Assembly (NCBI GenBank): GCA_011319805.1
Contig: SJRY01000275.1
Location: forward strand, 310,001 to 374,000
Reading direction: 5' to 3'
Source: Macrocybe gigantea
Taxonomy: Eukaryota; Basidiomycota; Agaricomycetes; Agaricales; Callistosporiaceae
DNA length: 64,000 nt
Of the stretch, positions 11,219-23,732 are shown one piece after another. Under the pieces are notes generated by a model. That model worked only from the letters and a program-made list of their open reading frames with translations. It searched no databases and was not told the origin of the DNA. Position 1 is the first letter of the stretch. Every line of letters begins with the position of its first letter. The position numbers and the translations under genes were made by a program.

Positions 11219-14200
11219 TCAATGCCGCCGCACCACCGCCAGTTGCACGTCCCAGCCCCCGCCAGGCCACTTGATCTCCAAGAGTCGACGTATCTCCCGC
11301 CAGCCTCCCAATGCATGCGTTTCCTCCGTCCCTCGCGCATCCGTCGCAAAGTACACAAAGTCTGCCGGAGACAGCAGCGATCGCAGCAATGACCCGATCA
11401 GAAATGCGATGAGGGCTGCTATCAACACAGTCGACAGCGGGTACAGCCGCCGCTGCCCCAACAGTGCAGTCCCTCCCCCATCCACGTCTCCTAGCCCACC
11501 GGGCAGTGGCCGTGCTGTCGCAGCCTTGCTGTCTGATGCCTCACCCTTCGCGGTCGTATCGCTACCGGTTCCCGCATCTGTGAAAGACCCTGCAGCGCCT
11601 GCACCTGCCGCCGAGCTACCCGTCGTGAAACGCGTCAGTGGATTATTGTAGGCGTGCCAGAACCCAAGAAGTCCTCCAGAAGTGGATGCCGCATGGTTTA
11701 CACGAGGGTTCAATGTCGACGGAAATGGAGCTTCTTGGTTCGCAGGTTGCTGTAAGAAAAACACGAGTTGGCAGAAAAAAGAAGAAAAATGTCAGCTTCA
11801 TGTCTCCAACTTGTCGACTCTGGACATGTAGATAGCCTAATAAATCGCGAAATTAAATCACTTGCCTTGCCATGCGCATCTGCCTCGCTGCGCTCGGGAA
11901 CGGCATCCCCCAAAACTGCTATCGGCGCGTCGACCGTGGCAGAGCTCGTGGCTGAAGGGTCCAGAAGGTCATCTGCGATGGCCAGAGGATTCTTCAAATC
12001 ATCCGGCAAGGGATCCGTTTCGCTCGGTGTCCTAAACGCGATCGAAATGAATGCGCATGAGCCAAAAGCCTTGGCTAGAAGCCAGCAAAAGGAAAAATGA
12101 AGAACCCAATACACTCGCGATCAACGCACCGCGAAAGGACCATCATCTTTGAAACTCTGTCATCCAGCAGTTCGTCCCGCCCAAGCGTCGTCAGTGACTC
12201 CTTCTCACCCACAACTGCCGCCTCGCTGCCATTCACCCTGACCTTGATTCTGGCCCGTTTCGAACCCTTCGAAAGCGTGCCAGCCGCAGAGCCTTTCCCG
12301 CTGCCGTGCACAGTCCTGTCCTTCCGCTCTACGGGCCGGATCTCGATATCAACGATAGCACCTTTGTCCTGGAGCTCCGACAGCCACGGCGGAATGGGTG
12401 GTGCCTCATGCATCTCACCTGTCAGAGGGTCTTGCACCGTCGATATCTGATACTGCGCTGTCGGCAACGTCAGCCGGATGAGATGCCGCGTCGGGCTCGC
12501 GCTCTCATGCAGCCCGGACGAATGCAAAGGCGATGAAGGCATGGTATATATCGTCCAAGCCAGAGGCAACACGTCGCCAGGGCACTCTGAGCCTGTCAAC
12601 GCAGGACGCGACAGAGGAACGTATTCTCCCTTCGGGACGCCGACCAAGCACTTTGCTTTCATCCTCGACTTCAACATGACGTCGTACCCGTCCGGATAGA
12701 GCTTAGAATCGACCACGAGCTCCGCGACCAGCAGGTCCGTCACGGGACGCACCTCGCCCTTGGCAGTGAACGGCGATGTTGACAACCGCCCGCGAAGATT
12801 CGGTGCCTCGGACGCAGATGCACTCGTGGTCGAGACCGTTCTCGGCCGGAATTGCGAAGCTGTTGGCGACGAGGACAGCGGAGACAGTCCGGGAACGACC
12901 GTCGCGTCGCTCTGGGCGCTGCTAGCCGTCGAAGGCTGCGGAGACACGATCTCAGGCGACGCGTCTCGGGCTCGCGGTCCATCGGACGGCGGAGGGCTTA
13001 GCCTCAGCATGCTTGGTCGCGGTGTTTGCTCGGAACCCACAGAAGCTTTCTCATTCCCCGCAGATACTGCAGGCGATGCCACCGCGGCCGACGAAGAAGG
13101 CAGAGGCGGCGCAAGCACAAGGACCGTCGAACGGTAAACGCGGTCCTCCGACGAGTAGCTAGTACTGAGCAAGTACCTGTGATCGTCCTTGACCTTGAGC
13201 TTCCATGCCGTCGTTGCAAGATGCTCGTCCGGCTTCCTCTCCGTTATCACGAAGCTCGGCGTCGGTAACCGAGTAACAGGAAGAGGCGAGATACCTTTGA
13301 TGAATGTCTCGACGGCCAGAATGGATCGTGGGAGTGTCGAGTTTATCATGGCATTAACAGCGGCCGGAATGGAACCCGCATAGTCAAACGCCACCAGTCT
13401 TGTACATCGCGTGGAGGGGATGGCGTAGTTCTCCTTCGTGTACGGATCCAGAGTCTCCAATATCCACGCATCAATGTATACACGTCCAATGGGAAGAGCG
13501 TATGAGTTGTACTTGGCAGGCGAGAACAAGGCAACGGAATCTGGGCTGAACGAGGCCGAGACACAGTAGATGGCGTTCCGTATGTTGTTGGATTGCTCCG
13601 CCATCACACCTCCAAATACAGTGCTTCGTCTGGATGATCCCGATGGAGAATACGCCCTTGCCATGACGGATGCAACGTAGAACCCCCGATCCCTCCATGG
13701 AAAACCTGTCTTCGACACCACGAACGACGTCTTGCATTCACCGCCAAACGATTCAAGAACAAATGACGAGTCGTATCTGTCGTCCCATTTCTGTCTGCAG
13801 TCAGGTTCCATGATGACGGTCGCGAGCTCTTCGGCCGAAACGCCCTCGATGACCTTGAAGCCTTTGTGGACCGGAATTACTGGTGAAATTTCCGGCACGA
13901 CTTTCTTGTGTATGGGGAGCCCTTTCTCGCTGACAAGGTCCCAGCCTGTCCCCGGAAAGGTCGCATGGGTTTCCTGAGTCCACGACAACGCGTCCAAAAC
14001 ATACTGCATAGGCAGCCTCGACGACGATGGGGCACCACCATTGCCAGAATTGCTGACAGGTGCAATAGCCGCCACTGCCTGCTGCGTTGTTGCCGTAGCT
14101 TGGTCCATGGCATACGTGAAAAATCTAGCCAAGGGACTGGACAAGCGCGGGGCCGACGCCCATATGGCAGTATTAGCTGTGATCTTCCCATTGCTCGCAT

Positions 14201-17094
14201 CCGAGTTCGAGGATCCCCCTTCCTGATCAGCGTCCCATTCTGCCCGTCGCTTCCGGATGACGTTCATAACGGGTGGCTGGTCCAGCGGTATCCGGGGCGG
14301 CTTCACCCGTTTCTGCTTCGCGAGCGCCTTGATTTCCTGTTCTGAGAGTTCCTCCACGTCCACAGGCACTTTCGCGCCGTTTACCATCACGACACCCTTT
14401 TCCTTGCCTGGGGCTCGGCGAACAATGACCTGTAGACGATCCTCTTCCACGTACATGACATCGTGGGTCATGGAGAGCCAGAGCCCGCCCCCTTCGGCGG
14501 AAAGACGGTGCCGGCGGAGACAAGTGATCATTTGCGGCGGTGGATCGACGACGATGTCCAAAGACGGTGCCCAAGTGTCGAGATCACACCTGATTTCGCA
14601 CTCCACGACTGGCGGCGCTGGTGCCTCGGCCTCGCCCGAATCGGTGTTTGAGGGTCGGCGCGCTGCCGACGCCTCATATTCAATTCTGAAACTCGTGCGT
14701 TCGTGGTCGTACCTAAGCTCATTTGCTTTAGCGCCCGACAACCTCGTGACAATCGGCGGGCCGCCGCATTTGATCGCAAACTCGCCAATCCCGGCGAGCA
14801 GGTTGATCATCTGTGTGGGTATCGACGTCTTGTTCGTCCACCCTTTCGGATCCGACTGCTCCAATAGTGTGAGCAATGTCGTTGTGGGAGAAAGGGCCTC
14901 GATTGCCCAGCCTTGTAGATCCACTTGCGTACGGATAAAATTGGGCTCAACGAAAGGTATGTTGGAGAAGAGTTGCGTCTCTTCCGTGGAGAAAGCGAAG
15001 ACATGTATTGTAGTTGGCGATTTGTATACGGTCCGAAGCACAACGGAATCACGACCGCTGAAATGCAATTGGTTAATAATTAAGGCCGAACATGAGCGGA
15101 ATGCAGACGCACTTGACTGGCCAAGCCGGTTTGGTCTTGTAGTGCCATAGTTCAGTCAATTCGTTCACGTCTTCTAGCAGAACAGCGTCCTCGTGCTGCT
15201 TGTCCCAGTAAACTCTCGCACCGGGTGTAACGAGGACGCCATAGAGGTCCCAAAGTCCGACCCCGACAAAAGTCGCTTCAGCGCGATAAACCACCAGGGT
15301 AGGGTCGATGGAATCCAGTTGCGTAATCGAGACGCCTCGGCCTTCCGTAGCTGCAAGACGATCGGTCAAAAAAGATCAGCAAGAAAACGGAAGAGCCAGA
15401 TGGAGCGTACTTCGGCGCCATTTAGCCTCTGGTTCTTGAAGCAGGGACGAGAAGTAGATATAGTTTCTTCTGACCCTCGACAAAATGGATTTCTCTGCGG
15501 CCGGAGTCCGCTCCAAGGTTCGATGCCCGAGTGGCGGAGGTGTCGAGTTGGTCGAGATACCACTGTCCACTGAAGTGGTGCTGGTGAAACTAAGGTCGAT
15601 GGCACTGGAAACGTCCTGTAGTATTTGCTCGGGTATAGAGTATGAGGATGGATCCCGATCTTCCACTTCCCGAATAGTCTGAGAAATGCCATTTAAACGA
15701 AGTCCGCTTGATGGTCCGGATAACTCTATCACTGCTTTAACCTTCAGCACTGAATGATCATCGGTCAAGGCCGCATGGGAAAGTCGTAGAAGGATTTGGT
15801 CAAACAATGGTTGCTGGCTGGATGATGCACCAATGCCCTTGCGGGATGCCTGTGCGGTCCATGGGAGCTTCTCCACTTCTTCTGACGAGGCTCTTGTTGT
15901 CACCTGGACATCCCAGCCCTCAGATGCAGGTAATACACATTCAATCGAACGAGTGAGTCGACGTTGTTCTCGGATGGCATGGACGTCATCCATTCCTCTA
16001 GGTTGATCATGCTGCGCCGTACCGTCCTCCTCGTCTGGAATGATTGAATACTCAACGGTGAGAGCCTCACGGTCGTGCTGGAAGCGGACTTTGCTGATTG
16101 TCACACCATTTCCATAACCAATAAGCCTGGGTATTCGATTGCCGCGCTTGAGAACTGTTTTGAGCAAACCAATAGTCATCGTTGACAACTGCTGGACCAG
16201 ACTCGTCGAGGATCCAAGGCCCCACAGCGCTTTCAAGTCATGTTGCCAAAAGCAAGTGATGCGTATTCTGCCTGTCATCAAAGCCTTCTTCCTCGGCTGG
16301 TCCGAAGATGGTGTCGGTGGTTGTTGAGATTGTGATTGCGGCTGTATACATTGTATACACCATGCGAATACTGCAGCCAGAGCAGTCAGGTGAATAATGA
16401 AACCAGTTAGAAAAAGGCCTTACAGGTAACGTGGGATCTGACAAACGGAGGGGAGGGTCTCAAGTATGTAGGTTCGTCCGCGGAGCGCGGAAGAGACGTA
16501 GTGATGTCGATGATAGCAGACGGGTCGGAAAGGCATCGAGATATTGTCACTGCATCCCGTGGGCTTTAGTTGCAGTCAGTATGGTCAGGTTTTGGTTATC
16601 AAGAGACAAATTACATACTTTGCAGGCCATCCCAATGCAAAATTAGTCCGAGAAATTCGAGTAGTAGGATCGAAAAGCTCCAGCATATGTGATTCCTCAA
16701 CAGCAGGGTCCCATTCTGACCGCAACTCAGGCGTCGTCAGAACGGCTTTCCAAGACTCCAACGAGGCCAATTCCTCGCCAGTCGGAATATCTAATATCAG
16801 CCTGTATATCTCCTCCCTAGACTGGGCCACATTGCGATGCACGACGATGTCTGTGATGTCGGGAATAGCGCTCATCCGGGCCTTGCCTTTCTTGTTCGCA
16901 GACGCATCACCAGCGTTAGCCACCCGCTTCCAATCCGAGGACGGCGAGGTCAAAAGCTGCCTGAAGTGCGCCTCAGCCTTGCTCAGGGCATTCGTCCAAG
17001 AACGCCTCAATCTAGAATACACGAGTCAGTGCGGTGGCCTCCTTTGAGAAACCTGGATTGAGAGCATCACGACGCACCTCGATCCATCTGACAT
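11219..17094 (-). CDS. Large double START-domain protein with C-terminal membrane anchor
   Basis: Eight exons: 17094-17078 (17 nt only), 17011-16619, 16563-16424, 16370-15411, 15350-15113, 15057-12130, 12031-11866 and 11749-11219. The sum is 5373 nt, 1790 residues, with no frame break. Residues about 5-180 form a first START-like lipid-binding fold ([20 protein letters not shown], then [15 protein letters not shown]). A second START-like unit lies in exon 6 around 13100-13860 ([33 protein letters not shown], then YVASVMAR and [16 protein letters not shown]). Between and after them are Ser/Pro-rich linkers. Near the C-terminus a single hydrophobic helix, [17 protein letters not shown], should anchor it in a membrane. 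START folds bind sterols or other lipids, so a role in lipid transfer or sensing is likely but inferred. The intron 11865-11750 uses a GC donor. The gene is divergent from pyridoxal kinase. Confidence 0.85.
11750..11865 (-). other. GC-AG intron in the START-domain gene
   Basis: 116-nt intron whose donor is AAG|GCAAGT instead of GT. The acceptor is TTACAG. Both flanking exons join in phase 0 and the 1790-residue frame stays open, which supports the non-canonical splice. Confidence 0.8.
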
Positions 17095-17339
17095 TATTAG
17101 AATCAATTACAACGGAAATAATAGCTATAAGAAGAGGTCGTAAGGGGTTAGGAGACAGAAGGCCTCGAGTGTCCTCGGAGGATCATGCAGGCCAAAGTGC
17201 CGTCAGTCGCGTCCAAAAGCTGCGTGGTGGTGTGACCTGCGGAATTTCCATTTCTGGACGTCCACCAGACGCCGGATCTTGGCACGGACTCGAGTCAGAG
17301 ACTCGGAAAACGAGGCTGCGTTTCCTGCTGACGCGGCCA
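17095..17339. promoter_or_regulatory. Divergent promoter, START gene / pyridoxal kinase
   Basis: Only 245 bp separate the two ATGs. The START-domain gene leaves to the left and pyridoxal kinase to the right, so both must share regulatory DNA. No canonical TATA box was seen. Confidence 0.65.
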
Positions 17340-18685
17340 ATGGCGGAGACAGCGGAGAGAGTCCTGAGCATACAGTCGCACGTCGTGTTCGGTTATGTGG
17401 GCGGAAAAGCCGCAGTTTTTCCTCTGCAGTGCTTAGGATATGATGTTGATGTGAGTGTGCATCCCGCTGTCACTGTCGAACGACTTGCTCGAAGAGAATG
17501 GTGATGTGAAGCTCAGGTGGTCAATACGGTCAATTTTTCAAATCACTCGGGTACGGCGAAGTGCATGTCTTTCTGCGTCCGGAAGCACTTAACATGATGT
17601 TGCAGGTTATGGACGTGTCGGAGGAACAAAGACCAGTGCGACAGAGCTAGATGTGATCTTCAAGGCTATGGAGCGCAACGAGCTATTATATCCAACGCGA
17701 CTGCTGACTGGTGAGCATTCCTTCATCCTTATCATCTATTCCCGGTCACTCAACAGCTGTCCGATATAGGTTACATTCCTGGAGCGGAAAGTCTGCTTGC
17801 TGTCGCTGACCTGGCTCGCAAGGTAAAGAAGCAGAGACCAGACCTGATATACCTTCTCGATCGTGAGTGACCATCTCAATAGAGAGAAAATGTACTTACC
17901 GGAGTCGTTGTGTTCATGGTTTGCTAGCGGTCATGGGCGACGCGGGCCGTCTCTATGTCGCTGCAGATGTGATCCCGGTCTACAGAGAGATGCTGCCTCT
18001 CTCGACCATTATTACCCCAAACTGGTTCGAAGTAGAGTAAGGGTCCATCTTTAACTCTTGCTTTGTCCGTGCTCCTGATTTCATAAAATTCCGCAGAACA
18101 ATAACCCAAGTCGCCCTGGACAGCATTGCCTCCCTCCAACGCGCCCTGAAAATACTGCACGACGACTACCGCGTGCCAAACGTCGTCATATCCTCCATCC
18201 CGCTCCACCCGTGGCTCCTCTCTGCGCTGCCTCCCTTCATCAAACCCTTGCCGGACTCGCCGCACCTCCTTTGCATCTGCTCCTCCTCGGTCCCAGGCTC
18301 GTCTACGCCCCTCGTCCACGCGCAATGCGTGCCGCTGATACCAGGCTACTTCTCCGGCGTCGGAGACCTCTTCTCCGCGCTCCTCCTGGCCCACTTTGAC
18401 CCAAAATTCCGCTGCGAGAGAGAGACGCCCGTATCGCGCGCCACGTCCTTCGCGCTCACCAAGACCCATGCCATCCTGTGTGTCACGCAAAAGTATGCTG
18501 ATGGCCTGCCACCCGAGGAACGTCAAGTTTCAGACGACGAGCGTGACATCGCCGATCCACTGAGGAAGACACGGCGCATGAGGGGCAGAGAGCTTAGGCT
18601 GATCCAATGCCAGGATATCATTAGAGACTTGGATCCACAAAAGCTTCGGCGTTTGGTACCTTGGGCTGAACTTTGGCATCTGTAA
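17340..18685 (+). CDS. Pyridoxal kinase
   Basis: Six exons: 17340-17450, 17517-17550, 17606-17710, 17770-17862, 17928-18036 and 18097-18685. They total 1041 nt, 346 residues. The N-terminus reads [20 protein letters not shown], the hallmark start of PdxK enzymes, and continues with FSNHSGYG and GYIPGAESL. The DPVMGD segment and TPNWFE follow (usual family form TPNQFE). The C-terminal [13 protein letters not shown] carries the GxGD catalytic Asp of the ribokinase superfamily. The enzyme phosphorylates pyridoxal, pyridoxine and pyridoxamine with ATP in the B6 salvage pathway in the cytosol; the yeast counterpart is Bud16. The end contains a charged insertion before the final [13 protein letters not shown]. 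All key residues appear intact. It converges on Arp2, with 96 bp between the two stop codons. Confidence 0.95.
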
Positions 18686-18781
18686 CGCACGCAGATCTTA
18701 CAAAGGTGCATCCTTTACGTAGATTGGGATGTTTTAGGTGTATTAGAAGTATTAGAAGTTGCGGAATTGTCAAGTACACGA

Positions 18782-20350
18782 TCAGTCTCCTCGCCTCAGT
18801 TTCTCTAATGCCCTCTCGCCTTGTTCGTACCACTCCTGCCTGGATATCCAGAATTCCTGACGATTTTTCATGATGTCTGCCAAAACAGCTCCGCCCAAGA
18901 AGACCATGTGTTTCCGACGTGGAGGATCCTCTATTTTAATCTTGAATTTCTGTGGAGACGAAAAAGCTCCGCAAATGATCGGATGAAAGGCGGACAGCAG
19001 GGCACTTACGTTCAAACGCGAAGGGTCACCGTTAAGAACACGGGTCAAGTAAAGCTGTTTCATTTCCTTCTCTAAGCGGCTTGGAAGTCCCGGATACATG
19101 CTTGATCCGCCAGACAGCACGATGTGCTTGTATAGCTCCCCACGAATATCGACTGCGGCGCTTTGGATGGTCTGGAAGAGCATTTCTGACGAAGATCTCC
19201 CTTAGCATACTAAGTCCAAGATTCGTGGATTGTGAGACGAACCTGCCACTCCTGGTTGTTCAACATCCACCAGATGTGGCTGGAACATACATTCTGGAGC
19301 TTCGAAACGCTCGGAACCAACCTTGATAGTCCGCCCGTCTGGAAGCTGATGATATCAAACTAGGGTGAATACCTCTCCTGGCTGATGAGAGCACTACTCA
19401 CTGTATAGCTCTCGACAAGGACGGTCGTTTCTTCGGAAAGTCGGGTATCAAGGTCAAGATCGTAGCTAAATCACGTTACACAGACACGACACGGATGAAC
19501 AAGAGCATACCTCACGTAGCACAGCTTCTCCTTGATTTCCCGTACAGTTTCAAAGTCTGCTGTACGGTTGAACGCATATCCTCGCATCAGCAAGAGCTTG
19601 ATGAGATATCGTGTCACGTCCCGTCCTGCGATATCCAGACGACGGGTCAGATGGGGCATGGCGAAGCCTTCGTACACTGGTACGATATGCGTGACACCAT
19701 CTCCTGAATCGACAACGACGCCAGTTGAAAGACCTTGAAAGTCAAGCGCTGAGTATCCTACGAGTCGGAGGCTTGAGACTCGCCTGCGTACCTTGGGCAT
19801 ACAACGTCAGGACTGCCTGGATAGCCACATATACACCGTCGAAGCCGTAGTCCTCAAACATGACTTGGCACATCTTCAGCCTGTTCGCTCTAGGATTCAT
19901 AGGGGGTTCCGTCAGGAGCACCTTTCGCCCGCGCGGATCAACCTTTAGCTTCTCGCCAAAGGTGTAGTCCCACAGATGCTTCATGTCCTCCCAATTCTTA
20001 ACGATGCCGTGTTCCATCGGCTGTGTCACTTGCAAGTAATTCCGGTTCTCCGCTGCTTCGTCCCCAATCATGATATCTTTGATCGTCGCGGACCCGACGC
20101 GTTCCTCCGCTCGCAGGATCGGGCGTCCAATGATGGACGGAAAAACTAGAATATTTCTCTGTGTAGATGGACGCGTTGTTCAAGGAATTTGGGCGAGGCG
20201 CACCATGCTCAGGGAAGTTGGAACCTGCATATCCGACTTTGACGAACTGCGCAGTGACGGTTCTGCCATGTCAGAGAAGACGCTGCAGTACAACGACGCG
20301 ATGCTCACCCCAGTACCGTTATCTACAACTATGGGTGCTCCTGGGTCCAT
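18782..20350 (-). CDS. ARP2: Actin-related protein 2 (Arp2/3 complex)
   Basis: Minus-strand gene of about eight exons. It starts [14 protein letters not shown] at 20350 and continues [23 protein letters not shown], then [15 protein letters not shown]. The signature [16 protein letters not shown] (phosphate-binding loop 2) follows, then [13 protein letters not shown] and [19 protein letters not shown] near the C-terminus. The gene ends with a short charged tail, LEKLRRGD. These are standard Arp2 blocks, distinct from actin. Arp2 pairs with Arp3 to form the nucleating dimer of the seven-subunit Arp2/3 complex, which makes branched actin at endocytic patches. All splice sites inspected are GT-AG and all blocks join in frame. 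No missing motif was noticed. Expected length is about 390 residues, normal for the family. Confidence 0.95.
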
Positions 20351-20601
20351 ATCTGCGGAAGAACGCACGAGCAAGTGAATTTATGGAAGTGATGCTAATG
20401 GCAATCTGCACTTTGTCCCTGGATAGTAAGTATGCATGCTGTTTGGTATTCTTTAATGTTATGTCGCAACAGCTTGCTTTTATAACAGCACGAAATGGCA
20501 CTTAAGGCTGTACGTATGATACACGAGCAATACCGCCGCGGTCCATTGTAATCTATGTATCATAAACTACCTCTATGCTGTTCTGCTACCACTCAGCAAT
20601 A

Positions 20602-21642
20602 TCAGTTGCCGGATGAAGATTTATGAAGGTTCACGGCGTACCCTTGTTGGGCCCTATTCAAGACAATTGCCCGTGCTTCCTCCCCAGGATCGCACTTCTT
20701 CAGTTGCTCATAATCATACCAAACCAGTGTTTCTCTGGAATGTGCGACGAAGGCCTTCTGACCCAAGGAATATGCAGACGCGGCTACTGGGAACGCGGCA
20801 AGATCGTCTTGAGGAGCAGATATCACAAGTGGACGATATCCGATTAGAAGCTTAGCGCGGAAGATATCAGCTTATAAGGTGATGCAGCAGAATGCGCAAG
20901 ACGCACGGTATCAGGGTATGTAACCGGTCTTCTAAACTGAACTTCAATAGATTTAAGGATTAACGAGACACCTTGGCCCTTGACCATTGCTTCGGCTTTT
21001 TCTGGTCCGCCAAGGGAATGTCCTAAGGACGTCATCCATTGTATGCGAGCCTAATGGCGAAGATTTGTGGACCAATTCTCGATTTTAAGAACCTGCACAT
21101 GCTCACGGATTCGAAAAAGCGAACTGGAGCAAGTTGATCAGCCCTTGCTCATGCATCAGTCAAGTATCTCCCTACCATAACGAACGTTGTTGACATGTCT
21201 GAATCGCAGAGAGTCAGTAATAGAAGTAGAATTTGAGAAAAGGCGGCGTACTGGAAAGAGTCATGATCTCCCCATACAATCCGCTGCTCCCAGAACGAGG
21301 TCGGATCAAAGCCGCGCTTAATCATCAAGTTCTGAGCTTCTTCCAATGCATCCTTAGGACCTTTGGGTCCCGCAACTACGGAATGTGCAGGAGAATCCGG
21401 GGAGTCGGGACCAACGGAGCCAGGAGGGATATGGAATGGGCTGGTTGGGTCTCTGAATGCATCCTGCAACGCCTATTATGGGCGAGAGCAGCTGGTATTA
21501 AGTCCAAAACGCGTAACAGCAATCGACGCGAGTCACTCACTTTGATAGAGCTTAAACGGGACCGAATGATCACAGCATTTCCGAGCGCTGCAGGCCTGTG
21601 CGTCCTGCACAGAGAAGCCAGACCATGGCGGAGAGTCGCCAT
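20602..21642 (-). CDS. Mitochondrial hotdog-fold acyl-CoA thioesterase-like protein
   Basis: Six exons: 21642-21541, 21472-21252, 21198-21176 (23 nt), 21123-21107 (17 nt), 21050-20907 and 20850-20602. They sum to 756 nt, 251 residues. The two micro-exons splice together to give the diagnostic hotdog motif DSFQHVNNVRYVRFFES, where the Asp/His-Val-Asn-Asn stretch matches the 4-hydroxybenzoyl-CoA thioesterase / YbgC family active site region. The first 34 residues are rich in Arg, Ala, Leu and Ser with no acids, a good mitochondrial presequence. Downstream SIEVQFRRPVTYPDT and FVAHSRETLVWYDYEQ complete the strands of the fold. It should hydrolyse acyl-CoA thioesters in mitochondria; the substrate is unknown. 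I chose this start because its frame alone splices in phase 0 to the conserved exon 2. Confidence 0.85.
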
Positions 21643-22115
21643 CGTTGACGATGTCGGCTAGCAATGCGAGCAAGCCGGTATAAATCGGTCCGGCGTACCC
21701 GCTCATAATTAGCTGATGAATAACAATGTTAAACAAGAATTTCCGTCAACCGTGCCCGACGCGCAAGCTCCGATATCCCATGATCACGGTTTGAAGGACA
21801 ACATGGACGCTGTCTTATTTCGAATTTCGTAACTAACAAGACTAGTTACCTTGGAACGATTTTTACGATGAATATATGCCATGAATGCTTCGATGACACC
21901 GCAAAAATACATGGCCAAACACTTTGCGGCACTCTCGGCCAATATAAACACGGCCTACTCAGACCCTCCACTTTCCCGCCTCGGTCCTGGTGACCTCTTC
22001 TTTTTGCGCTTTTCTTATCGTGCAAGCACATTTTAGACGGCGGGCTCGTCTTTTTTTTTTTTCATCCTCCTAAATCGCCCACACTCCTTGCTTTGCTGAT
22101 TGCCGCTTGCTGGCC
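21643..22115. promoter_or_regulatory. Divergent promoter, thioesterase / secreted protein
   Basis: 473 bp between divergent ATGs. It contains a CCAATATAAAC stretch near 21938-21948, a possible TATA element. A run of about 16 T lies near 22050 just upstream of the secreted-protein gene, a pyrimidine tract common before fungal transcription starts. Confidence 0.45.
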
Positions 22116-23732
22116 ATGTTGGTACTCTCTCCGCGTTTTACTATTCTCGCCTGTCTCTGCAATACCGCTCTCGTCGGCTTTATGGTACCCTTGACGCGTG
22201 CTGCTGCCGTTGCTACTCACCCGCAAGACTTGCCGGCGTGGCGAGGTAGCTACGCTTCAAAACCACGCCACATCTATAGGGGCCGCTTCCGGGCGGGACA
22301 CCGCTCTAGACTGGTACGCATTTCTAAATGCATTTGTCAAACCTAGAGCCAGTATATTCCGATTGCTAGGAGAATGAATGGCAGCGCCGTGGTGTTCCCG
22401 AAGGTTTCAGCGCTACAGTAAAACGGGACTCAATCGACGACGGTGACGCCATGTGCGACGATGCTGCGCTACCTGGTTCTGTTTTGGGTAATCTTCAGAT
22501 TATGGTCATTGTCTTATACCTTCTAGTTCCTGCGATATTGCTTACATTTACCAGAGTGGCGACACGATGCTCGCTTCTTTCAAGGTACAAGGGAATTCGG
22601 TAGACCTAAATCCGGAGGATGTAGATTCCACTCTGTTCTCGCTGGTGCAAGAACCATCGTTATCTCCGCATCAAAGCACCGTCTTGGTGACATTACGATA
22701 CAAGTGCTCTTGCCTGACTTTCGCCAACGAGAATTCAAGCTTCGTGCTGGAAAAATGCAATCCTCAGGGGAAGGACAGACCTACGTTTACGATCCAGACA
22801 CAAACATTATCCATCATTCGGACTTTGTTGTGGACGGCTTTACATCCGATGATCCCGGCCTTGTGAAAGCAACCAGAGATCTTGACGCCAGGGATGTGCT
22901 TCCGCCTAATGGCACACAGACCATGTCTCTCAAACCTATGCCATCCAGCGGAGCGGTCATTCAAGATGCGTCGGAGTCTGTCACTGTCATCACATCGACG
23001 ACTACAATGACATCGACCAAGACTGCTACAAACAAGGTGACTTCTGCAATTGCTGACGCATTCACGTCTCCGGGTGGAACCCAAGCATCCAGCGCAGCGG
23101 CAGTGTCTTCGCCAAACATGTCAGGTGCTACTGGCCAAGCAATCCCAACAGCCGTCCTGAGTTCTTCTGTTGCTCCTGCAAATTCAACCGGTCCTGCGGC
23201 TGCCGCTGGTGTTTCGCCTCTTGTTGATCCTGGACTTTCTGTTTCGGAGAGCCCGTCATCTCCTTCTGTCACTATGGCCCCTGTAGCAACTGGCATGGTG
23301 CCTGCAGCTATGAGCACAACGCTCTCCTTGACGGCGACTTCAATGACCTCTCCGCTTGCAGCCCAGAACACGCCATTGGCATCGACAAATGGGATCGGAT
23401 CGCCAAGCAGTCTGGTACTATCGTCTTTGTCCCCATCCTCTTCAACATCCTTGGCAAGCGCAATCGCCTCTCCTGCTGAGATCACTTCTGTATCGTCCAG
23501 TCCATCTACGAGTCAAGTTCCCACTCTTTTGACAAATCCGTTGACAATCATCATCGAACAAGGCGTGCCTGCAGCACTGGCAGTAACATCATCACCAGCT
23601 TTGGCGAGTCCACGTACATCCATCAATGCTACGGCCATCGCTGCTAGCATTGCCTCTTCCATGCCTATGCAGACTACGGAGAGTTTCCCGCCATACAGCC
23701 TGATGTTTGCAGCGCAGCAAGATTTTCAATGA
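22116..23732 (+). CDS. Secreted Ser/Thr/Ala-rich protein, function unknown
   Basis: Starts at ATG 22116 with a signal-peptide-like segment (a hydrophobic core after the first residues, ending near MVPLTRAAAVA). The first exon probably runs to about 22313 (GTACGC donor) and splices to ENEWQRRGVPEGF near 22372. Then comes a folded-looking part (SGDTMLASFKVQG, LPDFRQREFKLRAG, QTYVYDPDTNIIHHS) and a Ser/Thr/Ala/Pro-rich tail of roughly 250 residues, typical of an O-glycosylated cell-surface protein. No clear C-terminal transmembrane helix or GPI signal is visible. The reading frame changes near 22702; adding one G would restore it. No homolog is recognised and the intron near 22480-22550 is not resolved. 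It could be a wall protein or effector-like secreted protein; neither is proven. Confidence 0.55.
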
